DNA of 64,000 nucleotides from Rhynchospora pubera (lineage: Eukaryota > Streptophyta > Magnoliopsida > Poales > Cyperaceae), in NCBI GenBank assembly GCA_028095005.1, contig CM051462.1, positions 83,215,846-83,279,845 of the forward strand. Direction: 5' to 3'. The notes under the pieces were generated by a model. The model was not told where the DNA came from. It worked only from the letters and a program-made list of their open reading frames with translations, and made no database searches. Below, piece by piece: positions 10,285-21,641 of this stretch (its first letter is position 1; each line of letters begins with the position of its first letter). A program made the position numbers and the translations under genes.

Positions 10285-11020
10285 CTTGGTCCTGCTCCTC
10301 CCCTTCCAGCCCTTCAACCACTGGGACATTTTCCTGCAGCACCATCTCAATCTGATCCCCGTGAGCCTGTTCCTCCCCTTCCAGCCCTTCAACCACTAGG
10401 TCATTTTCCTACGGCACCATCTCAATTTCCATCAGTACCTGTTGTTGTGCAGGGAGAACTGGTTGCTGCTGGTGATCCCCTTGGGCCTGCTCCTCCCCAT
10501 GGTCTGTCGCGATGTTCGGGTGTATGGGGGAGGGTACGGGGTTTGGGTGCTGGATGTTCCTGGAAGATAGTAGGGGGGAATCCCGTGACACCGCATCATA
10601 CCAAATATCCTCAAATAATTGCGAGAATGGAATGTATACTCTGCTTCCAGCATGTTCTATCGCCGAAGCCATGGTAAGCAGTCGTATACCTTTTGCCTTT
10701 AAGTGGCATACCAAGAGCAACACATACAGCAAGGCAAAACATGTGCAAAGTATTGTAAGCACCTGTAACAAAGATTGAAAAAAAATCAAATTTAATTTGT
10801 ACGTTTTAAAAAATATATAAATAAATTAAAGGATTTTTGTACTTGTAAAAAAAATATACCCAAACTATTGGATCACACGCAACTATTATAAATAATGCAT
10901 TATACAGCAGTCCCAACATGGTCGTGAAAACTTCAAACAACACAAAGTCCCACGAAGTATGCTTTAGCACAAATCCAATAACTAAGATCAAAAGATACAC
11001 CAATCTCGATGCATCGTATA
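10285..11020 (-). pseudogene. Broken multi-pass membrane-protein gene, middle and C-terminal exons
   Basis: On the minus strand, 11,020-10,860 encodes two hydrophobic segments and ends at a GT donor (10,859-10,858). An intron follows to an AG acceptor at 10,764-10,763. The next exon (10,762 onward) encodes another hydrophobic segment, then a soluble part rich in Pro, Gln and Glu. A TAG at about 10,409 stops the frame. The second copy of the same internal ~78-bp repeat has CAG at the equivalent codon, so this is a nonsense mutation in a repeat-bearing acidic tail. The family is not recognised. Confidence 0.65.
10290..10440 (-). repeat. Two-copy ~78-bp tandem repeat in the coding tail
   Basis: CTTCCAGCCCTTCAACCACT followed by a CATTTTCCT(G/A)C(A/G)GCACC block occurs twice. 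It encodes an acidic repeat with Glu-Gly-Leu-Glu-Gly-Glu-Glu-Gln. Confidence 0.85.
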
Positions 11021-13924
11021 TGTGACACCCCGTCGAATACTGTAACTGGACAATACACGATGGAGTGCCCGCCGCGGATGCCTGCTGCACCCGCAAGGCT
11101 TACTAATACTTAATTTACCAATTAATATTGATTCTACTCAAATAATATACCAATCAATTAGAAATTTATAATTAATTACTTAAATATAAAGTAAATCCTA
11201 TAAAGGCCTGGTATATTTAGGTTGCTAACCACAGTATCCAATGGCTCGTTGCTTGTCCTGCTGTCCAGCACTTGACCTGAAACCTGGAACCCACAACCAA
11301 CCGTGGAAAACAATGCAAAAGCACGGAATGAGATAAATAAAATTTATCTCAGTACGGTATTCAGTTCCAGCCACTTGAGTTTTGATTATCATGTGTTGGA
11401 ACTAAATACAAGACTGAGTTAAATCAATTCCAAATCAAATTTCATTTCTTTTTATTTCAAATAACATTAAAACTAGACTTTCGATCAAGCAATGCCATTA
11501 GACAAATAAATTCAGTACTATTCAAAATCAATTTTCCTTTCTTGAAATTCAAAATATGACAATTATCATTTCAATTACTTGAACAAATAATTAATAACAT
11601 GTAATAACTAACGTGCAAATTAAAAGCAACCCTTACAACTTGTTTCCAATAGGAATAGCAAGGTCAAATCAATTCAATCAATGCAATATGAAATGTGAGC
11701 TCGGCATCAATTCCATAACAATTCAAATATCAATGTATAGCAAAAGCCGACTCATTTGGTTGGGAAATTACCTAATATGCAAGTCTGGTTTATCACAAGT
11801 CAATCATTTCAGTCATTTCCTTCAGATACCGCGAACCACCCTATAGATGGATGCCAACGGCCAATTCAATTCATACATAATTCAATCAATTAAATCATCA
11901 AAATGTACAAGCAAGCTGGGAACACTCACACTCCGGTCCATTCCAGACTAGACCTACTGAGTCCCGGTACATAAGCGCTTATTACACGGTGCTTGGTAGG
12001 ATGGGTCATGACTCCACCTCCAAACATTACGAGTGTCTATCTCAACCACACAAGCTGTACTTACCTCAATCAATTCACATTTCAATCGGATTCCATTCAA
12101 TATGTCACTTTCCAACATTTCAATCGGATACCATTCAATATGTCACTTTCCAATCATGCATCAATATACAATTTCACAAAATGATCTCATGAACAACATT
12201 CCAATTATGAATTCAGAATGCATAATGACAATGATAATAATAATAATAACAATAACAACAATCAAAACATATGTCACATATAATTAAAACTCAAGTGAAA
12301 TCCGTACCTGATATCACAATAACATCAGCTAGCCAACAATAATCATACAGACCCTCAGTTGTACCAGCCATATCCGGCTCGAAACCTGCCCAGACTCTAC
12401 ATTAACAATACTAGGCTAAGTCCTTATTTAAGCAAGCAAACAATAACAATTCACATTCAACGAATTCGTAGATAAAGTGACGGATTTGATTTGTTCCTTT
12501 GATTACCTCATACAATTATAGTACACCTTATTAGTTGTACTAGTAGATGATTTGAAACACTAAACAGTGGTTAACAACTCTAGAAATCAATACACAACGG
12601 TAAAACAATAGTGCTGGACAATTTTCTGGCACAACCCGTGAAGGGCATTTTCGACAGTTTACAAAATCCTTTTTATTTCTAGAACGGATGAACGGAATCA
12701 AATGAAAATTTAACTGTGAATGAAACATGATAGGACTCATCTACTGTAAAAATTTCATGATGTTTGGACATACAGATTAATTATAGTGAATTTTCGAAAT
12801 CAGACAGAATCAGGTTTCAGAAAATCTGTTCCAGCAAATTGTGCCAGTAAGTACGTCTGAAAGTTCCTGCCTTGAAACCCTTCAAATAAATCTCTAAAAA
12901 TTTTGTAAAATTTACAGAAGCTGCCTCTAGATGTCTAGTTTCATACCTAAAAGTTTCAAGTCCTAAATGCAAACAGAGAATAAATGAAAAATGAAAAACC
13001 ACACTGGGGTCTGTCTGTTCCAGAAACTGATTTTCAAAAGAGGCCCTAGTTTCAAAAATCTTGTAAAAATACCAACCAATCTCAGAAAAATTCACTTTAG
13101 ATACCAAAATTTTCATCTTGAAGTCTAGTTTCAAACAAAACTATTCTCACATCCAAATTCGAAACAGAATAACAACAGTTACTTAAACACCGATGCAATG
13201 TCACAGCGGTAACAGAAAAACTGCAAATGACTTTATTCGATTTGGCCCTTTGAAATTAATTTGAGTAACAAAAGGGTAGAAATCTAATACAATCAACAAA
13301 TTTACTTACTCAGTAAGTGTAACGAGTTAGAAGTTTGCAAGAAAAATCGGAAGAGACCTTCCCGGATTTGATTTCCGAAAAACTTCCATCGAAAAATACG
13401 ACGAGGAGAGGCCTCCAATTGACGATCCAAAGGTAGATAATAAGAGAGGGTGGTGAGACGAACGCGAAGGTACTTTGATCCGGTGAAACGATGGAGAAGA
13501 GGTGGAGATTGGATTTGTGGGGAGGGGTTTCGGTTTGGAGAAAGAGAGGCGTATGCCTCTCTGTTGGAGCCGAAGGGGAAAGACAGAGAGAAACAAACAA
13601 ACAAAAATAAAGGGGTCGGCTCCCCAATTTAACTTCCGATTATTTTTTTTTTATTTTTTTTTTACAAAATTCAGAAATTCCTAATAAATCCCAAAAATCA
13701 ATATTCTAGGCATAAAAACAATTATGCAACAAAAGAAAAAAATAGCTAATCTCTTTATAATGCCAATTAAAAATTTAGAATTTTTCATATTCTTATTTTA
13801 AGAATACCAGTAAGTATAAAGATTTAATTTCCAGCTTAGAAATTATTCAAATAAAGCCAACCAAGTGCACTCAAGTTTTATATTAAAAATAATTTCAGAA
13901 ACAGTAAAAATTTCGGGTGTCACA
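11021..13924 (-). repeat. LTR of copy A (left; 3' LTR in element sense)
   Basis: On the + strand it starts TGTGACACCCCGTCG and ends CGGGTGTCACA. All short reading frames inside recur at an offset of +4437 in the other LTR and show no recognisable domain. The segment 13,370-13,620 is GC-richer and may be transcribed leader, in analogy with LTR promoters. Confidence 0.95.
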
Positions 13925-13937
13925 TTCTTCCCTCCTT
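13925..13937 (-). promoter_or_regulatory. Polypurine tract of copy A
   Basis: The minus strand reads AAGGAGGGAAGAA immediately before the LTR. The same tract occurs in copy B at 24,596. Confidence 0.93.
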
Positions 13938-15443
13938 AAAAAAAAAATTTCGACCTCGAAATTTATCTAAATACATAGCAATCATTCAGTCAATAATACA
14001 ATTAGATGGAATGAACATATTATGCAACAATTATCAAGCAATTTCAAATTAATGCGATGCGAGAGAGCCTGACATTTTATTCAATTCAAAATTAAAATAC
14101 TAATGATAATACTAGAATGTCGGTCCAATATCGGTAACTTAAATGCAAGCATGGCAATCATAAGTCACAATTACAGGTCAATCAGTTCAGAGTCAGATAT
14201 CGCGAGTCTCTTTCTCAGAGAGCAACCAGCGATTACAGATATTCGGATACCGTGAATCACCTCAAAAGAGGGTTGCCAACGGTCAATCTATTCCATTTAC
14301 AATTCAGACAATTCCTTATCATAACATCATAACAATTCAAATAACCAAGCACTACAAGCAGAGAATACTATCACTCCTTACGTTATCATTTAAAAACAAA
14401 TCTTTCAATTCTTGTAACTAGTAACATTTTGAAATGTCCAGTTCTTTTCTTATCTTTTAGGAAGCACGGTAATATCAAAATTATTTTTGGCTGCCTTGGT
14501 GATCAGTCAAGGAAGTAAGAATAATTCTGGTATTATTGAGATTCAATTAACAAGTCAGATGATCAGTCAGCTTGTTTGATCCTTGTGCCAACAAAAGATA
14601 AGATTTTTACTCAACTAAGTCACTGAAGCTTTAAAATAACTCAAATCTATTTTTTGAAGTTCTTATCAACATGAATTGCTTACAACTTATGTAAAAACCT
14701 CATGCAAAATATATATCTTTACATCTTTAGTAATAGCAAAACTACATTTTCAAAATATCAATGGAGTGTTTATGCAACTGCACCAAGAAAACTAGAATTT
14801 AATAAATTCCAAATTTTCCATACAAGATCCTTATGTTATCTTAATTCGAACTATGCACGATAAAATGATTTATGAAAATCAAATTTATGCTCCCTTTAAC
14901 TAAAATGAGTCGTACTCGACAAACAATGTTCACCAAAGAGTATATTTAAATATAATATAAAATATCATCTTGAGTTGTGACTTCAACTTGAAATTATAAC
15001 ATATCACACCAAATTTTTAGAACCAACATATACAGTCAAACTATCAAATAGTTTCGAACCACCTCATATAAAATATTAAACTATGAATTCAAATATATAT
15101 TATAGTTTAAAACTATGCAATATAAGCATCCAACTTAATTCAACTATTCGACACGCAAAAAGAACAATCTTTGAGGAAAGTTTTCAAGAATCCAATTTTG
15201 TTGCTAAAGTAAGCACTAGAGCAACATGGTAATCAAATATAAAACAATCAATCAATATATATATACTAGTATATATACAAATACAAAGGATCATTAGTAC
15301 ATCATATCATAGTTATAAATAAGTCAAACAAATTTTTAAATCTACCATCACAAAAACTATAAAATAAAATCTACTTATAAGAACAACCCATTAGACTTAC
15401 CCCACTCACGTGTTCTATTGGCCTGGTTCGGTTGCTAAACCAT
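13938..15443 (-). other. Non-coding body of copy A
   Basis: About 1.5 kb of AT-rich DNA with no open frame of useful length. Its first ~700 bp (to about 14,640) match the body of copy B (24,609-25,290), and so do the last ~60 bp. The middle does not align by eye. Confidence 0.85.
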
Positions 15444-15455
15444 TCTCTGATACCA
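15444..15455 (-). promoter_or_regulatory. Primer-binding site of copy A
   Basis: The minus strand reads TGGTATCAGAGA, two bases from the LTR; this matches initiator-Met tRNA except at the last base. Confidence 0.93.
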
Positions 15456-15457
15456 CC

Positions 15458-18361
15458 TGTGACACCCCGTCGAATACTGTAACTGGACAATACACGATGG
15501 AGTGCCCGCCGCGGATGTCTGCTGCACCCGCAAGGCTTACTAATACTTAATTTACCAATTAATATTGATTCTACTCAAATAATATACCAATCAATTAGAA
15601 ATTTATAATTAATTACTTAAATATAAAGTAAATCCTATAAAGGCCTGGTATATTTAGGTTGCTAACCACAGTATCCAATGGCTCGTTGCTTGTCCTGCTG
15701 TCCAGCACTTGACCTGAAACCTGGAACCCACAACCAACCGTGGAAAACAATGCAAAAGCACGGAATGAGATAAATAAAATTTATCTCAGTACGGTATTCA
15801 GTTCCAGCCACTTGAGTTTTGATTATCATGTGTTGGAACTAAATACAAGACTGAGTTAAATCAATTCCAAATCAAATTTCATTTCTTTTTATTTCAAATA
15901 ACATTAAAACTAGACTTTCGATCAAGCAATGCCATTAGACAAATAAATTCAGTACTATTCAAAATCAATTTTCCTTTCTTGAAATTCAAAATATGACAAT
16001 TATCATTTCAATTACTTGAACAAATAATTAATAACATGTAATAACTAACGTGCAAATTAAAAGCAACCCTTACAACTTGTTTCCAATAGGAATAGCAAGG
16101 TCAAATCAATTCAATCAATGCAATATGAAATGTGAGCTCGGCATCAATTCCATAACAATTCAAATATCAATGTATAGCAAAAGCCGACTCATTTGGTTGG
16201 GAAATTACCTAATATGCAAGTCTGGTTTATCACAAGTCAATCATTTCAGTCATTTCCTTCAGATACCGCGAACCACCCTATAGATGGATGCCAACGGCCA
16301 ATTCAATTCATACATAATTCAATCAATTAAATCATCAAAATGTACAAGCAAGCTGGGAACACTCACACTCCGGTCCATTCCAGACTAGACCTACTGAGTC
16401 CCGGTACATAAGCGCTTATTACACGGTGCTTGGTAGGATGGGTCATGACTCCACCTCCAAACATTACGAGTGTCTATCTCAACCACACAAGCTGTACTTA
16501 CCTCAATCAATTCACATTTCAATCGGATTCCATTCAATATGTCACTTTCCAACATTTCAATCGGATACCATTCAATATGTCACTTTCCAATCATGCATCA
16601 ATATACAATTTCACAAAATGATCTCATGAACAACATTCCAATTATGAATTCAGAATGCATAATGACAATGATAATAATAATAATAACAATAACAACAATC
16701 AAAACATATGTCACATATAATTAAAACTCAAGTGAAATCCGTACCTGATATCACAATAACATCAGCTAGCCAACAATAATCATACAGACCCTCAGTTGTA
16801 CCAGCCATATCCGGCTCGAAACCTGCCCAGACTCTACATTAACAATACTAGGCTAAGTCCTTATTTAAGCAAGCAAACAATAACAATTCACATTCAACGA
16901 ATTCGTAGATAAAGTGACGGATTTGATTTGTTCCTTTGATTACCTCATACAATTATAGTACACCTTATTAGTTGTACTAGTAGATGATTTGAAACACTAA
17001 ACAGTGGTTAACAACTCTAGAAATCAATACACAACGGTAAAACAATAGTGCTGGACAATTTTCTGGCACAACCCGTGAAGGGCATTTTCGACAGTTTACA
17101 AAATCCTTTTTATTTCTAGAACGGATGAACGGAATCAAATGAAAATTTAACTGTGAATGAAACATGATAGGACTCATCTACTGTAAAAATTTCATGATGT
17201 TTGGACATACAGATTAATTATAGTGAATTTTCGAAATCAGACAGAATCAGGTTTCAGAAAATCTGTTCCAGCAAATTGTGCCAGTAAGTACGTCTGAAAG
17301 TTCCTGCCTTGAAACCCTTCAAATAAATCTCTAAAAATTTTGTAAAATTTACAGAAGCTGCCTCTAGATGTCTAGTTTCATACCTAAAAGTTTCAAGTCC
17401 TAAATGCAAACAGAGAATAAATGAAAAATGAAAAACCACACTGGGGTCTGTCTGTTCCAGAAACTGATTTTCAAAAGAGGCCCTAGTTTCAAAAATCTTG
17501 TAAAAATACCAACCAATCTCAGAAAAATTCACTTTAGATACCAAAATTTTCATCTTGAAGTCTAGTTTCAAACAAAACTATTCTCACATCCAAATTCGAA
17601 ACAGAATAACAACAGTTACTTAAACACTGATGCAATGTCACAGCGGTAACAGAAAAACTGCAAATGACTTTATTCGATTTGGCCCTTTGAAATTAATTTG
17701 AGTAACAAAAGGGTAGAAATCTAATACAATCAACAAATTTACTTACTCAGTAAGTGTAACGAGTTAGAAGTTTGCAAGAAAAATCGGAAGAGACCTTCCC
17801 GGATTTGATTTCCGAAAAACTTCCATCGAAAAATACGACGAGGAGAGGCCTCCAATTGACGATCCAAAGGTAGATAATAAGAGAGGGTGGTGAGACGAAC
17901 GCGAAGGTACTTTGATCCGGTGAAACGATGGAGAAGAGGTGGAGATTGGATTTGTGGGGAGGGGTTTCGGTTTGGAGAAAGAGAGGCGTATGCCTCTCTG
18001 TTGGAGCCGAAGGGGAAAGACAGAGAGAAACAAACAAACAAAAATAAAGGGGTCGGCTCCCCAATTTAACTTCCGATTATTTTTTTTTTATTTTTTTTTT
18101 ACAAAATTCAGAAATTCCTAATAAATCCCAAAAATCAATATTCTAGGCATAAAAACAATTATGCAACAAAAGAAAAAAATAGCTAATCTCTTTATAATGC
18201 CAATTAAAAATTTAGAATTTTTCATATTCTTATTTTAAGAATACCAGTAAGTATAAAGATTTAATTTCCAGCTTAGAAATTATTCAAATAAAGCCAACCA
18301 AGTGCACTCAAGTTTTATATTAAAAATAATTTCAGAAACAGTAAAAATTTCGGGTGTCACA
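15458..18361 (-). repeat. LTR of copy A (right; 5' LTR in element sense)
   Basis: It has the same length and the same internal frames as the left LTR. It ends GTGTCACA at 18,361, followed by the GTATA duplication. Confidence 0.95.
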
Positions 18362-18769
18362 GTATATAATGTCAACTAAACCTTCTACTTGCTGAATGTG
18401 ATCCGCCCCAAATAAACAAACCAAGAAGATTCCAATCACACAAATGAGATACATCTATATTTTATATTAATGCAATTATTAGTTAGATTAATCCAATAAT
18501 TACTAAATATTCAATCCAAAATGACTTATCAATAAGGAAATTAATACCTCCATATGCCTGAATATACGGTAAACATAACAGTCGAATGAACCAGCAACAA
18601 TATACACTAGTATAGTGGTTACTAGTTTTGTCACTTGCCACGCAGAGTATTCAGATTTGTCGACTACAAATATCTCCAAAAACATCGATGTGTAACTCAC
18701 CATAAAGCTCAGAAAACTACAATAACTCTGTGACGCAATATCCGTGACATAAAAAAAGTATAATATCCT
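18362..18769 (-). pseudogene. Broken multi-pass membrane-protein gene, upstream exons
   Basis: Two exons are visible on the minus strand. The first (about 18,769-18,548) encodes hydrophobic segments and ends at a GT donor after CATATGGAG. The second begins after a TATAG acceptor at about 18,452 and runs into the retrotransposon at 18,366. Removing the element and one GTATA copy joins it in frame to 11,015. The start codon and promoter are not identified; further exons may lie upstream. Three to five membrane segments are likely overall. I recognise no family. Confidence 0.6.
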
Positions 18770-19617
18770 TCAACAATGGAAAAAAGGTCAAGTTAGACTA
18801 AATTTCATAATAATATAAAGGGACAATTTGGTTTATGCCATTCAGTATAATACAATTCCCATTTCAGTTGAGACCAATTAATCATCTTACAACTGGTCCA
18901 TTAAGTACAGCAAGTCCCAGTATAGATATGTGTATAATGACACTGGTATGGACATGCAAGTAATGCAAGCATTTATTGTACCGGACTATAAATCAAACTA
19001 AATCTATGTATCTTGTCTTATTACATCAATTTCTCTCTACTGTATGCAATTCAAACATAACTTGAAGTGGAGCTTATATAATATGAAGACAACAAAAGAC
19101 TTGGTAGGAAAATTGACGTTGAATGAATTCAATGTGTGTTTCATTTTTGCAATATTAAAAATATAAAATGCGTTGGAAATTTGAAATTAGGTTAATTAGG
19201 CTATTCCACTATATAGATTGTTTTCCCCACGCGGTTGTTTTGTATGTTTACATTTATTGTTCTATCAATAGTAAATGTGTTTCACAGTAATTAGAAAATA
19301 TAAATTTTATACTTCGATTTTTTAATTTGATGAAATTAATGGACAACTTTAATGAAAATTTCACCTATTTACACAAATTATACATGATTCACCTCGTACA
19401 GTATCCTATATATATTTTATCCATATAGAAGAGGATACATAATAGAAGGCAACAACCAAAATGCTAGAACCATCACATGAAGTTCTTTTTGGTAGTTTCC
19501 ATGCTAGAACCAAAATACATAATAACACGTTTATAAAACGCGCTCGAAGACTCCGAACGCTTCATAGGTAGTCGCTGCCTGGTTTGTCCAAGAAAAAAAA
19601 TAAAGCTCCTGATATAT
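18770..19617. other. AT-rich stretch, no gene seen
   Basis: It may contain the promoter or first exons of the broken membrane-protein gene, but nothing can be supported. No repeat structure is obvious. Confidence 0.5.
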
Positions 19618-19653
19618 AATAATAATAATAATAACAACAACAACAACAACAAC

Positions 19654-19731
<78 letters not shown>

Positions 19732-19732
19732 T
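19618..19732. repeat. (AAT)n/(AAC)n microsatellite, ~115 bp
   Basis: An uninterrupted trinucleotide array of ATA repeats with a short ACA-rich block inside. The poly-Tyr and poly-Leu frames on the minus strand are artefacts of it. Confidence 0.97.
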
Positions 19733-19864
19733 AGGCCTGTCTAACATGGACATAAAGCACGGAACAACCTGTTCTGTTAAGGTAAACAGTACTTTATTTC
19801 ATTTCACAAACGGTTTCGTTTGGAAAACGAAACAGAATTCCGAACAGTTAACCGTGCCACTTCA
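19733..19864. mobile_element. Left half of a possible hAT-like relic split by the CACTA element
   Basis: The sequence holds AACGGTTTCGTTTGGAAAAC and CGAAACAGAATTCC, similar in style to the hAT MITE at 47,974-48,640. The matching right half (GTTTCGTTATTAGAACGAAAC) follows the CACTA element at 30,192-30,300. Termini and an 8-bp duplication were not found, so the class is uncertain. Confidence 0.35.
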
Positions 19865-19884
19865 CACTACGCCATATAATATTT

Positions 19885-20235
19885 TTAGCATCGGTTAAAT
19901 AGAGCTTTTTAGCACCGGTTTCCATCCGATGCTAAAGAGTAGTGGTGTTAAAAATCATTAAAAATCGGTGTTAAAAATCATTAAAAACCGGTGTTAAAAA
20001 TCATTAAAAACCGGTGTTAAAAATCCGGCGCTAAAAATCAATCCATATTTTCTTTTATTATTTTATTCGATTTTTAGGACCTGTTTTTAATAAATATCCG
20101 GTGCTAAAGATCATCTTTAGCACCAAAGATCATCTTTAGCACCAAAGATCATCTTTAGCACCTGTTATTTATTAATAACCGGTGCTAAACATCATCTTTA
20201 ACACCTGTTTTTTATTAATAACCAGTGTTAAAAAA
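19885..20235. repeat. Left subterminal repeat array of the small CACTA element
   Basis: Inverted and direct copies of AGCACCGGTT, AAAAACCGGTGTTAAAAATC and ATCATCTTTAGCACC fill the region. Such arrays are the binding sites of the TNPA-class protein in CACTA elements. Confidence 0.85.
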
Positions 20236-20389
20236 CAATATTGTTCTAAAAAAAATTACTAATTCTATTGCTAGACCATTTTGCTAACCAAAATTTATTA
20301 CATATATATATATCTATATAACACAGAAAATATAAAATTATCAAGAAATTAAAAAATAGATCTAAATAAATTAAACGAGGCATGAACAA

Positions 20390-20940
20390 GATATTTCTAG
20401 AGAGTTAATTAAGCGTTGCCAACGAGTAAGTAACGCAAACCGATCTGAATCATAACAGGGGTTTATAAAATTAGTAATGAGGAATTGGCGAACCATACCT
20501 TGAAAGAGGAGGAGGAGGAGGAGAATTAGGGAAAAACTAATCGATGAGGTGGTGGCAGATTTCCACAAGCAGTTCGAAACTTGGGAAAGCCCTGAAGTCG
20601 ACAAACAAGGCCGTGAACAAAAGTACAAGTTTGTTAGTCACTGCCAGTATAGCGAGCACAATCAAGGCGTCAGTGAACTTAAGCCTAGGCACGATAAGAA
20701 ACAACCATAGCACACAAATAAGCAAGGAGCAAAGAGAGAGGGTTTGTCAAGGGAATACCTAACCAAGAAGGCAGTCGCGCAGAGGAAGTGTTTGATCGAG
20801 GGGAAGAGGGACAGCGGAGTCGAGAGGAGTGGTGGCGCAGTCGGAGTCGAGATGTGGCAGTGAGGCAATGAGGAGTTGTGGAGAGGGGAAGAGGCAAAGT
20901 CACAAGAAAAGAGCAGTTAGAAACTTAGGAAAATTTAGAA
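20390..20940 (-). pseudogene. Gene fragment or leader inside the small CACTA element
   Basis: This is the only GC-richer part of the element. On the minus strand the order is CT-rich leader (20,960-20,760), then a frame with hydrophobic Leu- and Val-rich stretches (20,725-20,537), then a second hydrophobic frame. No family is recognised and no full gene is present. The position matches the leader of the second gene in the 12-kb CACTA: an internal repeat array immediately upstream, element end downstream. It may be a remnant of such a gene or captured DNA. Confidence 0.4.
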
Positions 20941-20997
20941 AATTTTCGAGTGAGAAGAGTGAAGAGAATAGTTTTAACTTTTAAATAAAAAAACTCC

Positions 20998-21120
20998 TTT
21001 TTTTAGAATCGGTTTTTAAGTAAAAAACCGGTTCTAAAGATCATTAATTATTTTAAGTAAAATTTTCTGGATTAGAGTTTTAGAACCTGTTATTAATTAA
21101 ATAACCGGTTCTAAAAATCA
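20998..21120. repeat. Internal subterminal-type repeat array of the small CACTA element
   Basis: It carries AGAATCGGTTTTTAAG, AAAAAACCGGTTCTAAAGAT and AATAACCGGTTCTAAAAATC, the same palindromic design as the terminal arrays. It sits just upstream, in minus-strand sense, of the GC-richer segment. Confidence 0.8.
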
Positions 21121-21636
21121 TTCCAAAATTTTTTTTCCTATTTAATTTCTGTTTTTATGATACTTTAATACTTTATTATATGAAACTATATTTAAAATAT
21201 TTCTGTTTTCTTATATAATTTAATTTTGTGTTATTGTGTTCTTTTATTCTATTTTTTTCGGGTTTTTTCATTTTTAATTTTTTATTCTGTTTTATTATAT
21301 TTTCATTCTAAAATTAAAAATATTTCTTTTTTATTTACTAGAAATCACGCGTTCCTTTTTTTAAATTTTAATTAATATGTATGTACCTTTCCTAGTTATA
21401 TCATGATAACATGTATTTGTATGTATAGAAATGTGACTGAATCTATGACATCATATGCACTAAGAGAAAAAAAAAGTGATAATAAAAATTATGTAATTTT
21501 TAATCTTCTCTCTTTCATATTTGCAAGTTTATTCAACTATAATATATTAATCGTTACCCTATGATTCTCAATACTCCCTTTAAAAGAGCATGCATATATA
21601 TCTTTAGCAGTGTCATTTTCGTATCAATCATAAAGA
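21121..21636. other. AT-rich interior of the small CACTA element, left part
   Basis: No gene or repeat was recognised. Confidence 0.55.
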
Positions 21637-21641
21637 GCATT

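Larger units (their letters stand above)
11021..18361 (-). mobile_element. Young non-coding large-LTR retrotransposon (LARD-like), copy A
   Basis: The 7341-bp element has two LTRs of exactly 2904 bp (11021-13924 and 15458-18361) around a 1533-bp body. The target duplication GTATA is perfect (11016-11020, 18362-18366). The body lies on the minus strand: a TGGTATCAGAGA primer site sits two bases inside the right LTR, and the purine tract AAGGAGGGAAGAA abuts the left one. The body has no gag, protease, integrase or reverse transcriptase frame. By eye I found only two substitutions between the LTRs (near 11,086/15,523 and 13,190/17,627), so insertion was very recent. It interrupts an exon of the membrane-protein gene in frame. 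Confidence 0.95.

Noticed and set aside
11613..18121. Many frames of 60-105 codons in copies A and C (for example 12,817-13,134)
   Set aside because: They recur at the exact LTR offset (4437) and are absent from copy B's central LTR segment, so recurrence reflects LTR duplication and not selection.
19473..19753. Poly-Leu and poly-Tyr frames
   Set aside because: Translation of the trinucleotide microsatellite.
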